From the NCBI RefSeq assembly GCF_004345665.1, contig NZ_SLWR01000009.1, positions 248,001 through 312,000 of the forward strand: a DNA stretch of 64,000 bases. The letters run 5' to 3'. Below are positions 7,554 to 19,351 of this stretch, in pieces. The notes under the pieces were generated by a model. It made no database searches, was not told where the DNA came from, and was given only the letters and a program-made list of their open reading frames with translations. This DNA comes from Kribbella antiqua (lineage in GTDB: Bacteria > Actinomycetota > Actinomycetes > Propionibacteriales > Kribbellaceae). Position numbers and translations under genes: made by a program. Position 1 is the stretch's first letter. Each line of letters opens with the position of its first letter.

Positions 7554-9503
7554 ATGGGTGTTGTCGTCGGCGGGCTTGCGGTTCTGATGGGGCTGGTGGG
7601 TGCCGGCCTGCATGCCGTCAATGCAGCGGCCGGGCGGACCAGTGAGCCGTCGTTTTGGCTGATGGAGCTGGCTGCGTCGGTGGCCTACGGGCTGGCGTGC
7701 TTGCTCCTTCGGGCCACCGATGCGAACTGGATCCGGTTGCTGCTCGGGCTGATCGGCCTCACTCAAGGCCTGGCCTTGTTCAGCGCTGAGCTCGGTCTGC
7801 TCACTGCAGATTCCTGGGCGACCTGGCTCGGGTCGTGGCTGTGGGCTCCCGGCTACGCCGCCATCGCTGCACTGCTCCCGCTACTGCTGCCGGACGGCCG
7901 TCCCGCTACCAGACGGTGGCGACCGGTCCTGTGGCTCACCTGCGCTGCCGTCGTAGTCACCGCACTCACCTGGGCGCTGACGCCGTACGAGTCGCAGGAC
8001 TTCCCTGAGGCTCTACGGGGCGAGACGAACCCAGTGGGTGTGGCAGCCGTGGCACAGCCGGTCATAGGCAATGCAGCCGGGGTTCTGCTCGTAGCGGCTG
8101 TCCTCGCTGGGTTCGCGTCGCTGGTCATGCGATGGCGGCGGGTCGTTGACGTCGAGCGACAGCAGCTGAAGTGGGTGCTGGTCGGCTATGCGTGCACCGT
8201 CGTACTGTTCGGCTTCGCACGACTCCTGCCCGGTGGTGCCGCAGGCGTCGTCGCAGCGCTCGCCATGCTGCCGTTGCCGTTGGCGATCGGCTTCGCCGTC
8301 ATGCGCTACGGCCTGTGGGACGTCGACGTCGTCATCTCCCGAGTCCTCGTGTATGCCGGCCTGTCTGCGCTGGTCATCGCCTTGTACGCCGTCACGGTCT
8401 GGCTGGTCGGCGATCGCCTGGGAGCGACCACCGGCGCACCCATCCTCGCCACCACCGCCGTCGCCTTGGTCGCGCTGCCACTCCGCTCCTGGCTGCAGCG
8501 GCACGTCAACAGGCTCGTCCATGGTGATGTCGACGAGCCGTACGCGGTACTGGCAAGACTCGGGGACCGGCTCGCCGCTGCGACCACGCCTGACGACCTC
8601 TCGGAGCGAGTGCTGCCCTCGGTGGTCGAGCAGGTGGCAAGGTCGCTGCGGGCCCAGCAGGCGACGATCCAGCTCCGGGACGGGCTCGTGACGTCGTACG
8701 GCGATGGTCCGGTGGGCCGGAGCTTGACTGTCGAGCTCGAGTACGCCGGTGAGCGCTTCGGGCGGCTCACAGTTGCACGATCAGCCGAGTTCGATGACCA
8801 CGAGGTGCGAGCTCTGGACCAGCTTGCGGCGCAGGCCGCGGTGGCGGCGCACACTGTGCTGCTCGCGCGGGAGTCGCAGCGCTCACGCGAGGCGGTGGTC
8901 GTCGCCCGGGAGGAGGAGCGCCGGCGCCTCCGGCGGGACCTGCACGACGGCGTCGGTCCGTCGCTGGCGGCGCTCGCTCTCCATGTCGAGACCGCGCGTG
9001 ACATCGCGCCGGACGACCCGGACGCGGCCCGGCGGTTGCTCGACCGGCTGGTTCCCCGGCTCAATGCTGCGGTTGCCGACGTACGCGCGATGGTGCACGA
9101 GCTGCGGCCGCCGATGCTGGACGAGCTGGGCTTGGCCGCCGCGGTCCGCGAACTCGGTGACCGACTGTCCACTGGTACGACCACTGTGCGCGTGCTGGCC
9201 GATGAGGTCGCCGGACTGCCTGCAGCGGTTGAGGTTGCCGCGTACCACATCGCAGGTGAGGCGACAGGCAACGCGGTCAGGCACGCTGGGGCCAGCAGCG
9301 TCGCCGTACGAGTTCAGGAGCTGGACGGCTGCCTCCGGGTCGAGGTCGTGGACGACGGCAGCGGGCTGCCGGACCGGTTGACGCCCGGGGTGGGTACGTC
9401 GTCGATGAGGGAGCGCGCCGAAGAGCTCGGCGGGCAGCTGACGATCGACTCAGGGCCTGACGGTACGCGCGTGATCGCCGTACTGCCGAGGGGAGCGCTA
9501 TGA
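7554..9503 (+). CDS. NarL-type membrane sensor histidine kinase
   Basis: A 649-residue sensor kinase. The N-terminal half has about nine hydrophobic segments. A GAF-like region follows (about residues 340-440), then the HisKA_3 dimerisation helix with phospho-acceptor His464 in RDLHDGVGP, and a HATPase domain with the N box around HIAGEATGNAVRHA and a VVDDGSGLP glycine box. It should autophosphorylate and pass phosphate to the regulator encoded directly downstream, overlapping by 4 bp (ATGA). The signal is unknown. The ATG at 7554 starts the first membrane helix. Confidence 0.88.
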   Translation: MGVVVGGLAVLMGLVGAGLHAVNAAAGRTSEPSFWLMELAASVAYGLACLLLRATDANWIRLLLGLIGLTQGLALFSAELGLLTADSWATWLGSWLWAPGYAAIAALLPLLLPDGRPATRRWRPVLWLTCAAVVVTALTWALTPYESQDFPEALRGETNPVGVAAVAQPVIGNAAGVLLVAAVLAGFASLVMRWRRVVDVERQQLKWVLVGYACTVVLFGFARLLPGGAAGVVAALAMLPLPLAIGFAVMRYGLWDVDVVISRVLVYAGLSALVIALYAVTVWLVGDRLGATTGAPILATTAVALVALPLRSWLQRHVNRLVHGDVDEPYAVLARLGDRLAAATTPDDLSERVLPSVVEQVARSLRAQQATIQLRDGLVTSYGDGPVGRSLTVELEYAGERFGRLTVARSAEFDDHEVRALDQLAAQAAVAAHTVLLARESQRSREAVVVAREEERRRLRRDLHDGVGPSLAALALHVETARDIAPDDPDAARRLLDRLVPRLNAAVADVRAMVHELRPPMLDELGLAAAVRELGDRLSTGTTTVRVLADEVAGLPAAVEVAAYHIAGEATGNAVRHAGASSVAVRVQELDGCLRVEVVDDGSGLPDRLTPGVGTSSMRERAEELGGQLTIDSGPDGTRVIAVLPRGAL

Positions 9504-10144
9504 CGGTGCGTGTGCTCGTGGTCGATGATCACCCGCTTTACCGGGAGGGGCTCGTGACTGCGATCTCCACCATGCCTGAGAAGGAGGTCGTGGGGGAGGC
9601 GGCCGATGGTGCGGAGGCGGTACGGCTGGCGGATGAACTGGTTCCGGACGTTGTGGTGATGGACCTGCACATGCCGGTGATGAACGGCGTCGAGGCGACC
9701 CGGGAGGTGACCGGGAGGCATCCGGCGGTCGCGGTGCTGGTGCTGACGATGCTGGAGAACGACGAGTCGGTGTTCGCGGCGATCCGGGCCGGCGCCAGGG
9801 GTTACCTGCTCAAAGGCGCCGATCGCGCCGAGATCGGCCGGGCACTGGACGGAGTCGCGCACGGCGAAGTCGTGTTCTCGTCCGCCATCGCAGGCCGGGT
9901 GATCTCGTACTTCGCGGCCGGGCGAGCTGGGTCCGGGGTCGCTCCCTTCCCGGAACTGACCGACCGGGAGCGCGAGGTGCTCGACCTGGTGGCCCGGGGG
10001 CTGACCAACGCGGCGATCGCACGGCAGCTCGTGGTCACCGACAAGACCGTCCGCAACCATGTCTCGAACGTCTTCGCGAAGCTGCACGTCGCCGGCCGCG
10101 CCGAAGCAGTAGCCCGAGCCCGCGACGCCGGCCTCGGCCACTGA
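9500..10144 (+). CDS. NarL/FixJ-family response regulator
   Basis: A 214-residue regulator: receiver domain with phospho-acceptor Asp55 in VVVMDLHMPVM and the KGADRAEIG end, then a LuxR-type helix-turn-helix (LTDREREVLDLVARGLTNAA, then KTVRNHVSNVFAKL). It is the cognate partner of the kinase upstream, whose stop overlaps this start. Targets are unknown; the palindrome at 7504-7518 is one candidate site. Confidence 0.92.
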   Translation: MTVRVLVVDDHPLYREGLVTAISTMPEKEVVGEAADGAEAVRLADELVPDVVVMDLHMPVMNGVEATREVTGRHPAVAVLVLTMLENDESVFAAIRAGARGYLLKGADRAEIGRALDGVAHGEVVFSSAIAGRVISYFAAGRAGSGVAPFPELTDREREVLDLVARGLTNAAIARQLVVTDKTVRNHVSNVFAKLHVAGRAEAVARARDAGLGH

Positions 10145-10206
10145 TCCGGCGGCCGGGCTGCTCGGCCTGCAGCACCCGTTGGGCTGGATTGTCGGTGGGG
10201 CGTGGG

Positions 10207-11202
10207 ATGCTGGCGGGCGTGGCTGTTCGTAGGGGTACTGCGCCGAAGCTCGGTGACGTGTTGCTGGTGACCGGGGCCGAGGCGTTCTTGGCGGATCGGG
10301 CGGTGAAGTCTGCGATCGCGGCGGTGTCGAAGGGCAGCGCCGAGGTCGAGGTGACCGAGGTCGAGGCGACCACGCTGGACGTGGGGGTGTTCGCGGAGCT
10401 GACCGGGCCGTCGCTGTTCGCGAGTGAGCGAGTGCTCGTGCTGCGGTCGCTGCAGGACCTCCCGGCGGACATGGTGCCGAATTTGCTCGACTACGCGGGC
10501 GCACCGTCGGACGACGTACTGGTCGTGCTGGTGCACTCGGGCGGGCAGAAGGGCAAGGCGGTCCTCGACAAGTTGCGGAAGGCATCGGTCACCGAGGTGG
10601 TCGCGACCGCGCCGAAGACGTGGGAGTTGCCGCAGTTCGTGGCCGGGGAGATCCGGTTGCACGGCGGGAGTGTGGACGAGGGGGCGGCGTCGGCGCTGGT
10701 CGACGCGGTCGGGCATGACCTGCGGGCGCTGGCGGGAGCGTGTTCCCAGCTGGTGTCGGATTCGGGCGGTCAGGCGGTCACGGCGGAGCTCATCGGTCAG
10801 TACTTCGGTGGGCGGGCGGAGGTGACGAGTTTCGCGGTGGCGGATGCGGCGATCGCGGGGCGGACCGAGCCGGCACTGGAGCAGCTGCGGTGGGCGCTGG
10901 ACTGTGGAGTCGCGCCGGTGCTGGTGACGAGCGCGATGGCGGGTGGTTTGCGCGGGCTGGCGAAGTACTCCAGCGCCCCGAGCGGGCTGCGCGAGGCCGA
11001 TCTGGCGCGGGAGGTCGGCGTACCGCCGTGGAAGCTCAAGCAACTGAAGCAGCAGGCCCGCGGCTGGACGCCCGGCGGACTCGCTGCCGCCATCAAGGCA
11101 GTCGCCCAAGCCGACGCCGACGTCAAAGGCGCCTCCGGCGACGCCGGCTATGCCCTGGAACGCATGGTCATCACCGTCAGCCGATCCCACGGCCGCCGCT
11201 GA
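10207..11202 (+). CDS. holA: DNA polymerase III subunit delta
   Basis: A 331-residue HolA-family clamp-loader subunit. The N-terminal AAA-like domain begins at GDVLLVTGAEAFLADRAV. The family's middle segment VLVLVHSGGQKGKAVLDKL is seen, then helical domain II (WELPQFVAGEIRLHG) and the C-terminal collar domain, including EVGVPPWKLKQLKQQARGW. The delta subunit opens the beta clamp during loading. The start is uncertain among ATG 10207, GTG 10189 and GTG 10219; 10207 has a G-rich stretch upstream. Position next to rpsT is the conserved actinobacterial order. Confidence 0.92.
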   Translation: MLAGVAVRRGTAPKLGDVLLVTGAEAFLADRAVKSAIAAVSKGSAEVEVTEVEATTLDVGVFAELTGPSLFASERVLVLRSLQDLPADMVPNLLDYAGAPSDDVLVVLVHSGGQKGKAVLDKLRKASVTEVVATAPKTWELPQFVAGEIRLHGGSVDEGAASALVDAVGHDLRALAGACSQLVSDSGGQAVTAELIGQYFGGRAEVTSFAVADAAIAGRTEPALEQLRWALDCGVAPVLVTSAMAGGLRGLAKYSSAPSGLREADLAREVGVPPWKLKQLKQQARGWTPGGLAAAIKAVAQADADVKGASGDAGYALERMVITVSRSHGRR

Positions 11203-11259
11203 GCCAGTACGACGCAGAGGCTCGCGAACAGACGAAACAGCCGGGTTTTGGGGACGCAA

Positions 11260-11297
11260 AAACGATCGGCCGGCCCAGAAGGGGTGGCCGATCGTTT
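11260..11297 (-). terminator. Rho-independent terminator of rpsT
   Basis: AAACGATCGGCC (11260-11271) pairs perfectly with GGCCGATCGTTT (11286-11297) across a 14-nt loop. On the minus strand the stem is followed by a T run. The hairpin starts 10 bases after the rpsT stop and may also stop holA transcripts from the other side. Confidence 0.85.
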
Positions 11298-11306
11298 GGC
11301 GGTGCC

Positions 11307-11567
11307 TTAGAGGGAGGCGGCCTTCTTGAAGATGGACGACTTCCGGTTGGCGGCCTGGTTGGCGTGGATGACGCCCTTGCTGGCAGCCTTGTCGAGCAGA
11401 CGGCCGGCCACGCGGGCCTGCTCCTGCGCCTTCGCGGTGTCGCCGGCCTCGGCGGCCTCGCGGAAGCGGCGAACGGCCGTCTTGAGGGTCGACTTCACCG
11501 ACTTGTTGCGAAGTCGCGCAGCCTCGTTCTGGCGGTTGCGCTTGATCTGGGACTTGATGTTCGCCAC
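11307..11567 (-). CDS. rpsT: 30S ribosomal protein S20
   Basis: An 86-residue basic helical protein that begins [20 protein letters not shown] after the initiator and ends with [13 protein letters not shown], the typical bS20 ends. S20 binds the 5' domain of 16S rRNA early in assembly. The start codon is GTG. It is transcribed alone, convergent to holA, and ends in a strong terminator. A 7-bp inverted repeat (CGCGCAC 11616-11622, GTGCGCG 11642-11648) lies 50-80 bp upstream and could be part of its leader. Confidence 0.97.
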   Translation of the reverse strand: MANIKSQIKRNRQNEAARLRNKSVKSTLKTAVRRFREAAEAGDTAKAQEQARVAGRLLDKAASKGVIHANQAANRKSSIFKKAASL

Positions 11568-11833
11568 GGAGCAGAGCCTCGATCAGGTGTGTTGGTCAGT
11601 ACAGGAAAGGTGTCGCGCGCACGGCTGACTACCACCCGTGGGTGCGCGAAGAGCCAGATTACCAACAAGCCCCGCTCAGAACCAAACCGGGCCAGCCGGA
11701 CTCGGCGGCGGATTTCAACCGGCTGAGCGTGACATCAGTCCCGGCCGACGGCATACTCGGGCCCGCGTGACGCCGAGCACCGTCACAGAGCAAAGCTCCA
11801 CCATCGCCGCCGTCCCAGCCCTGGAGGAACTCA

Positions 11834-14809
11834 GTGTCACGCCGTACGCCGATCATTGTCGCGACCGCGCTCGTCGCATCCCTGGTCGGCCTCCCCTTCG
11901 CCGCCCGCACGGTCCAGGCCAACGAGACCCCCGCAGCCGATCCACTGGTGAAGCGGTCCGAAACCGGCGACTACATCGTCCAGCTCGACGATGCGCCGGT
12001 GACCGAGTACGACGGTGACATCGCCGGCCTGCCCGCCACTCGCGTCCTCCCCGGCAGCAAGCTGGTCAAGACCGCCAGCCAGGTCGTGGAGTACGTCCAG
12101 CACCTCACCAACGAGCGCGACGAGCTGCTCAGCGCACTCCCCAAAGTCAAGAAGCTCTACGACTACAGCTACACCTACGCCGGATTCTCCGCGCAGATGT
12201 CGTACGACGACGCCGTCAAGCTGGCCAAGTCGTCCGGGGTGAGAAGCGTCGAGCCCAGTGAGATCCAGCACCAGGACACCGTCGACACGCCGCGGTTCCT
12301 CGGCCTGTCCGGCAAGGGCGGTGCATGGCAGCAGGCGGGTGGGGTCGACAAGGCCGGCGACGGCGTCATCATCGGCATGATCGACACCGGCTTCGTCCCG
12401 GAGCGCGCCAGCTTCGCGCCGATGGAGACCACCAAGCAGTCCGACGCGATCGTCGCCAAGAAGTGGAAGGGCACCTGCCAGACCGGCGAGACCGGCCCGG
12501 TGACCTGCAACAACAAGGTCATCGGCGCTCGGTACTTCAACAAGGGCATCGGCACCCGCCCGATCCCGGAGGAGTTCAAGTCCCCTCGCGACTACGGCGG
12601 CCACGGCACGCACACCGCGAGTACGGCGGCCGGCAACTACGGCGTCGACATGAGCGTGCTCGGCCGGGACTACGGCAAGGGCTCCGGCATCGCACCGCAC
12701 GCCCGCCTCGCGATCTACAAGGTGCTGTGGTCGGTTGACCAGGCCGGTGGCGGCAGCGGTACGGACGCCGACATCGTGGCCGGTATCGACGCCGCGGTCG
12801 CCGATGGCGTGGACGTGATCAACTACTCGATCTCCGGTTCCGGCTCGACCTTCGTGAACGCCACCGGCCTGGCCTTCCTGCGGGCCGCCAAGGCGGGGGT
12901 GTTCGTCTCGACCAGCGCCGGCAACACCGGTCCGGGCGTCAGTACGGTCGGCAAGAACTACCCCTGGGTGACGACGGTTGCCAACGGCACCCATGACCGC
13001 GACATCCAGACCACCGTGACCCTGGGCAACGGCAAGACCTACACCGGCTCCGGTATCGGAGCCGGTACGCCGAACGCCCCGGTGATCCTCGCCAAGGACG
13101 CCGGTCTGCCCAACACCAACCCGAACCTGTGCCAGGCGAACACGCTCGACCCGGCCAAGGTCTCCGGCAAGATCGTCGTCTGCGACCGTGGCGTCAACGC
13201 CCGCGTGGACAAGAGCCTGCAGGTGAAGAACGCCGGCGGCATCGGCATGATCCTGGTCAACCTGACCCCGGGCACGCTCGACGCCGACCTTCACTCGGTC
13301 CCGACCGTCCACCTCGACGAGAAGGCCGCGCCGGAGATCAAGGCGTACGTCGGCAGCACCACGAACCCGACCGCCACCATCAGCCCTGGTACGCCGGTCC
13401 GCGTGACCGCACCAAAGGTCGCCAGCTCCTCCAGTCGTGGCCCGTCGCTGGCCGGCAACGGCGACCTGCTCAAACCCGACATCATGGCGCCAGGCACGAA
13501 CGTCCTGGCCGCGACGACCGCGTTCAGCGCGGCCGGCGGTGAGTACGCCTTCCTCAGCGGTACGTCGATGGCGTCGCCGCACATCGCCGGCGCCGCAGCA
13601 GTGCTGAAGGGCAGGCACCCGGACTGGTCCCCGATGGCGATCAAGTCCGCCCTGCTCACCACCGGCACCGACAAGGACACCAGCGGCAAGCCGATCCAGA
13701 ACGACTCTGGTTCGCCGGGATCGCCGTTCGGGTACGGCGCCGGCCTGGTGCAGCCGAAGAAGGCTATGGACCCGGGTCTGGTCTACGACTCGTCGTACGA
13801 CGACTGGGCCAAGTTCGTCTGCGGGTCCGGTCAGGTGCCGTCGACGCACGAGCTGTGTGCGAACGGCAAGATCGACCCGAGCGACCTCAACTACCCGACC
13901 ATCGCGGTAGGCGACCTGGCCGGCAAGCAGACGGTCACCCGGACCGTGAAGAACGTCGGCGACCTGCCGGAGATCTACTTCCCGAAGGTCGAGGGGCTGA
14001 CCGGGTTCAAGGTGACCGTGTCGCCGAAACTCCTGGTCACGCTGCCCGGCCGCACGGCGACGTACAAGGTCACCTTCGAGAACGACGGCGCTCCGCTGGA
14101 GCAGTACTCGTTCGGCAAGCTCACCTGGAAGTCGAACGAACACTCCGTCACCAGCACGCTGGCGATCAAGCCGTTGACGGTCAAAGCGCCCGAACAGGTG
14201 AATGGGACCGGCACCAGCGGATCGGTGCAGGTGCCGATCACGGCTGGGTACACCGGCACGCTCAACACCACCGCGGTCGGTCTGACGAAGGCGGACGTCG
14301 GTGAGGCTGCGCTGAAGAACCCGGGCGGCGTGGCGTTCCCAACGGCGAACCCGCAGGCCAACGACCACGTCGCCAAGTTCACGGTCCCAGTCCAGGCCGG
14401 GGTGAAGTACGCCCGGTTCTCCACGTTCGACGCGGACTACCCAGCGGGCACCGACCTCGATGTGTTCGTCTACAAGGCAGGCACGACGACTCTGCTCGGC
14501 AGCAGCACCGGAGGCTCAGCCGAGGAGGAGGTCAACCTCCCCGCGCCGGCCGGAGGCTCGTACGACGTGTACGTCGACCTGTTTGCCGGGGCGAAGGAGC
14601 AGACGGTCAAGCTCAACCACTGGGAGCTGCAGGCCGACGAGGGCAACCTCACCGTCTCTCCAGCTGCACAGCAGGTCCAGGTAGCCGGGCAGACGAGTGT
14701 CACGGCGGAGTGGACCGGCCTGACCGCCGGCACGCGGTACCTGGGCTGGCTGCACTACTCCGACGGTGCGGACGGCTCCGGCTCCACAGTGGTCCGGGTA
14801 GACAGCTAA
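11834..14809 (+). CDS. Secreted subtilisin-like serine protease (S8) with I9 prodomain and PA insert
   Basis: A 991-residue exported protease. It has a signal peptide (basic MSRR, hydrophobic core, cut near VQA-NE) and an I9-type propeptide (about residues 45-145). The S8 catalytic triad is Asp184 in GMIDTGF, His257 in GGHGTHTAS and Ser578 in SGTSMASPH. A PA domain is inserted between His and Ser (about 390-510), and Fn3-like beta domains follow to the end, as in plant-type subtilases. It probably degrades extracellular proteins. The GTG start has a perfect GGAGGA site 5 bases upstream. It ends 4 bp into the convergent kinase-fold gene. Confidence 0.93.
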   Translation: MSRRTPIIVATALVASLVGLPFAARTVQANETPAADPLVKRSETGDYIVQLDDAPVTEYDGDIAGLPATRVLPGSKLVKTASQVVEYVQHLTNERDELLSALPKVKKLYDYSYTYAGFSAQMSYDDAVKLAKSSGVRSVEPSEIQHQDTVDTPRFLGLSGKGGAWQQAGGVDKAGDGVIIGMIDTGFVPERASFAPMETTKQSDAIVAKKWKGTCQTGETGPVTCNNKVIGARYFNKGIGTRPIPEEFKSPRDYGGHGTHTASTAAGNYGVDMSVLGRDYGKGSGIAPHARLAIYKVLWSVDQAGGGSGTDADIVAGIDAAVADGVDVINYSISGSGSTFVNATGLAFLRAAKAGVFVSTSAGNTGPGVSTVGKNYPWVTTVANGTHDRDIQTTVTLGNGKTYTGSGIGAGTPNAPVILAKDAGLPNTNPNLCQANTLDPAKVSGKIVVCDRGVNARVDKSLQVKNAGGIGMILVNLTPGTLDADLHSVPTVHLDEKAAPEIKAYVGSTTNPTATISPGTPVRVTAPKVASSSSRGPSLAGNGDLLKPDIMAPGTNVLAATTAFSAAGGEYAFLSGTSMASPHIAGAAAVLKGRHPDWSPMAIKSALLTTGTDKDTSGKPIQNDSGSPGSPFGYGAGLVQPKKAMDPGLVYDSSYDDWAKFVCGSGQVPSTHELCANGKIDPSDLNYPTIAVGDLAGKQTVTRTVKNVGDLPEIYFPKVEGLTGFKVTVSPKLLVTLPGRTATYKVTFENDGAPLEQYSFGKLTWKSNEHSVTSTLAIKPLTVKAPEQVNGTGTSGSVQVPITAGYTGTLNTTAVGLTKADVGEAALKNPGGVAFPTANPQANDHVAKFTVPVQAGVKYARFSTFDADYPAGTDLDVFVYKAGTTTLLGSSTGGSAEEEVNLPAPAGGSYDVYVDLFAGAKEQTVKLNHWELQADEGNLTVSPAAQQVQVAGQTSVTAEWTGLTAGTRYLGWLHYSDGADGSGSTVVRVDS

Positions 14810-15702
14810 AGCCGCTCCCGCACCCAGTCCAGATGAACCAAAGCGTGCCGGCGCTGCCAGGCACGGATTGTCGGTAGGCCAGGTGGGGCCGGCTGAGCCG
14901 CGCCCCACCAGAGGCCGCCCGCGATGGCGGCGATGAAGCCGGTGATCGCCTCGTCGCCAGGCAGCTCCGGCAACCGCACCGACTCGCGCATGTCCGCGTG
15001 CAGGATCACCGTGTCAGCCCAGCGCGGCGCCAGCGCCGGGTGCGCCCAGTCGATGAACACCACCCGCTGCTCGGTCAGGATGATGTTGTCCGCCCGCAGA
15101 TCCCAGTGCGCCAGCGCCTTTCCCTCCGCCAGCGCCCGCAGCCCGGTCCGAGCCAGCGAAGCCAGCTCCTCCTCACGCCCAGCCGCCCACTCGGGTACGT
15201 CGAGCCCGTCCGCGATCACGTTGTCCCACCGGCTCAGGAACTCTCCACTCCGTACGGCGGCAACCGGCGCCTCCGGCCACGGCGACGGGTCCAAAGCGGA
15301 GGTCAGCTCCTCCAGAGCCTCCAGCACCCGTACGGCGTCCTCCTGCACCCAGGGGTGGTCAGGCAGCCGCCCCTCGATGTCCTCGAACAGCAGCGCGACC
15401 CAGTCGCCGTGGTCGTAAACGTCATACAGCACCGGGGCTGACGGCAGCTGGCCGATCGCCTGCACTGCGGTGATCTCCTGGCGGAACAGCGAAGGGGTCT
15501 TCGGGTTGAGCGACGTACCGACGGCTTTCACGAAGGCCCGGCGGCCGGAGGCGGTCACCAGGCGGGCGGCGACGCCGGGGGAGAAGCCGCCCTGCTGGGT
15601 CGTGGCGGAGACCACCACCGACCCCAGTGCGCCTTCCACCCATGCCCGCACCCCGGCGGGCACCTCTTCGAAGGGCAACCGGACCCCAGCAGCGTGCGCC
15701 AT
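14806..15702 (-). CDS. Aminoglycoside phosphotransferase-fold protein
   Basis: A 298-residue APH/choline-kinase-fold protein. The nucleotide loop QQGGFSPGVAARL and the lysine strand RRAFVKAVG lie in the N-lobe. The catalytic loop AHWDLRADNI and the metal-binding FIDWAHP are in the C-lobe. Residues around the loop fit an active small-molecule kinase, but the substrate is not shown and drug resistance should not be assumed. TACCGT lies 8 bases before the ATG, without a ribosome site, suggesting a leaderless or nearly leaderless message. It overlaps the protease gene tail to tail by 4 bp. Confidence 0.85.
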   Translation of the reverse strand: MAHAAGVRLPFEEVPAGVRAWVEGALGSVVVSATTQQGGFSPGVAARLVTASGRRAFVKAVGTSLNPKTPSLFRQEITAVQAIGQLPSAPVLYDVYDHGDWVALLFEDIEGRLPDHPWVQEDAVRVLEALEELTSALDPSPWPEAPVAAVRSGEFLSRWDNVIADGLDVPEWAAGREEELASLARTGLRALAEGKALAHWDLRADNIILTEQRVVFIDWAHPALAPRWADTVILHADMRESVRLPELPGDEAITGFIAAIAGGLWWGAAQPAPPGLPTIRAWQRRHALVHLDWVRERL

Positions 15703-15819
15703 GCGTCACTACGGTAGGTGCATAGCCCGGCGGCCGCCGGTGATTTTCAAATCCGCTGGTCCCGCATGGGATGATTGACCGGTTGACCAGCAAGATCGAG
15801 ACCAGAACTGGATCCCTCC

Positions 15820-17705
<1,886 letters not shown>

Positions 17706-17706
<1 letters not shown>

Positions 17707-18617
17707 TGCCGGTCGAGATCCCAGCGGACTTCCGGGCGGTCGCATCCCGCGGGCAGGACTGGGCCGACTGGCTGGATCGGCTGCCGCGGCTGACCCGCGA
17801 GCTGCTCGACGAGTGGGAGCTGCGGGTCGACGGCAGTACGTCGTACGGGAACTGTGCGCTGGTCGTGCCGGTGACGACGGCCGATGGGCAGCCGGCGATG
17901 CTCAAGGTGCAGTTCCCGCACTGGGAGGCGGAGACCGAGCATCTGGCGCTCCGCGACTGGGGTGGGAACGGCGCGGTCCAGCTGCTGCGGGCGGATCCAC
18001 GCCGCTTCGCCTTGCTGCTCGAGCGGTTGGAACCGCGCGACCTGACCACGATCGATGCTGTCGACGCCTGCGAGATCGTCGGAGCGACGTACAAGCGGTT
18101 GCACATCCCGGCCGGTCCGCAGTACCGGACGTTGTCGGGTGAGCTCAAGCGCTGGGTTGAGCGCCTGAGGCAACTACCCGCCTCGGCGCCGGTCCCGCAC
18201 CGGTACGTCGAGCAGGCGATCTCACTCGCCGAGGACTTCAGCACCGAACCGGCCTGCGACGGCAAGCTGATCCACACCGACCTGCACTATTTCAACGTCC
18301 TCGCGGGTGTCCGCGAACCCTGGCTGGTGATCGACCCGAAGCCGCTGTCCGGCGACCCGCACTACGAGGTCGCGCCGCTGATCTGGAACCGCTGGGACGA
18401 GGTCGTTGCCTCCGGCGACCTTCGGTTCGCGGTCCGGCAACGCTTCTACGCCGCGATCGACGCCGCCGAACTGGACGAGGACCGCGCCCGCGACTGGGTC
18501 ATCGTCCGCCAGATGCTCAACGTCCTCTGGACCCTCGAGAGCACCGATTCCGACGAGACGCTGCCGCAGGACTGGCTGACTCGCAACATCGCCATCGTGA
18601 AGGCCATCCAGGATTAA
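17706..18617 (+). CDS. APH(6)/hydroxyurea-kinase family phosphotransferase
   Basis: A 303-residue protein of the streptomycin 6-kinase/hydroxyurea phosphotransferase family. It has STSYGNCALVVPV in place of the glycine loop, AMLKVQFPHWEAETEHLAL in the N-lobe, catalytic LIHTDLHYFNVLA and metal site WLVIDPKPLSGDPHYEVAP, all typical of that group. Relatives inactivate aminoglycosides by phosphorylation, but many environmental members have unknown substrates. The GTG start shares a base with the lepA stop, so it is probably translated from the lepA message, an odd pairing for a possible resistance enzyme. Confidence 0.85.
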
Positions 18618-18629
18618 ATCGGTGGCTGA

Positions 18630-18647
18630 CTCCCGGCCCGGCGGGAG
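18630..18647 (+). terminator. Small GC hairpin between the kinase and MOSC genes
   Basis: CTCCCG (18630-18635) pairs with CGGGAG (18642-18647) over a 6-nt loop. It sits 13 bp after the kinase stop and just before the MOSC ribosome site. It may weaken read-through or hide the GGAGAG sequence it contains. Confidence 0.35.
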
Positions 18648-18658
18648 AGTATGCGGGT

Positions 18659-19285
18659 ATGCGGTTGCTGACGGTCAATGTGGTGGAAGAGCTGATCCCG
18701 GGTCCGAAGGAAACCGGACTGACCGCCATCGACAAGCGACCGCAGCCGGGCCGCGTCCAGGTGGGCGAGCTCGGCCTCGCCGGTGACAGCGTCTGCGACA
18801 CCAAGAACCACGGCGGTCCCGACCAGGCGCTCTACGCGTACGCCGAAGAGGACGCCCAGTGGTGGTCCGCCGAACTCGACCGCAGCATCCCCACCGGCCT
18901 GTTCGGTGAGAACCTGCGCACCGATGGGCTCGACATCACCGGAGCCCTGATCGGCGAGGTCTGGCGGATCGGGCCGGACGTCGAGGTGATGGTCCGGTAT
19001 CCGCGGATTCCCTGCGTGACGTTCGAGCACCGGATGGGAATTCCTCGCTGGATCAAGCGTTTCCACCGCGAGGGCCGACCGGGCGCGTATCTGAAGGTCC
19101 TGAAGACCGGCACCATCGGCGCGGGCGACCCGATCGAGATCATCCACCGTCCCGCCCACGAGGTCACCGTCGGCGAGGTCTTCGGCTCGCCAGACCCGGC
19201 CCGCATGCAACGCATGCTCGACTCCGGCGCCGACCTCGGCGACGAGATGATCGAACTGGCGCGCCGCGTCGCCGCCCGCGCATGA
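18659..19285 (+). CDS. MOSC domain protein
   Basis: A 208-residue MOSC protein of the YiiM type. It shows GLAGDSVCDTKNHGGPDQALY, GLFGENLRTDGLD, and the conserved cysteine motif RIPCVTFE that in the family holds the sulfur or molybdenum ligand. MOSC proteins move sulfur or detoxify N-hydroxylated bases in the cytoplasm together with molybdenum cofactor; the substrate here is unknown. The ATG has GGAGAG 9 bases upstream. It is convergent with the iclR gene. Confidence 0.9.
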   Translation: MRLLTVNVVEELIPGPKETGLTAIDKRPQPGRVQVGELGLAGDSVCDTKNHGGPDQALYAYAEEDAQWWSAELDRSIPTGLFGENLRTDGLDITGALIGEVWRIGPDVEVMVRYPRIPCVTFEHRMGIPRWIKRFHREGRPGAYLKVLKTGTIGAGDPIEIIHRPAHEVTVGEVFGSPDPARMQRMLDSGADLGDEMIELARRVAARA

Positions 19286-19351
19286 CTAGGGTGTGTGGTC
19301 CGCGGTGATCGGAGCGTTGTTCGTGCCGGTGGTGCGGTGGGCCGGGGCGCG

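Noticed and set aside
11837-14368. 843-codon open frame on the minus strand opposite the secreted protease
   Set aside because: It is the GC-bias shadow of the protease gene: the plus frame has signal peptide, catalytic triad and ribosome site, while the minus product is Arg/Gly/Val-rich with no recognisable domain.
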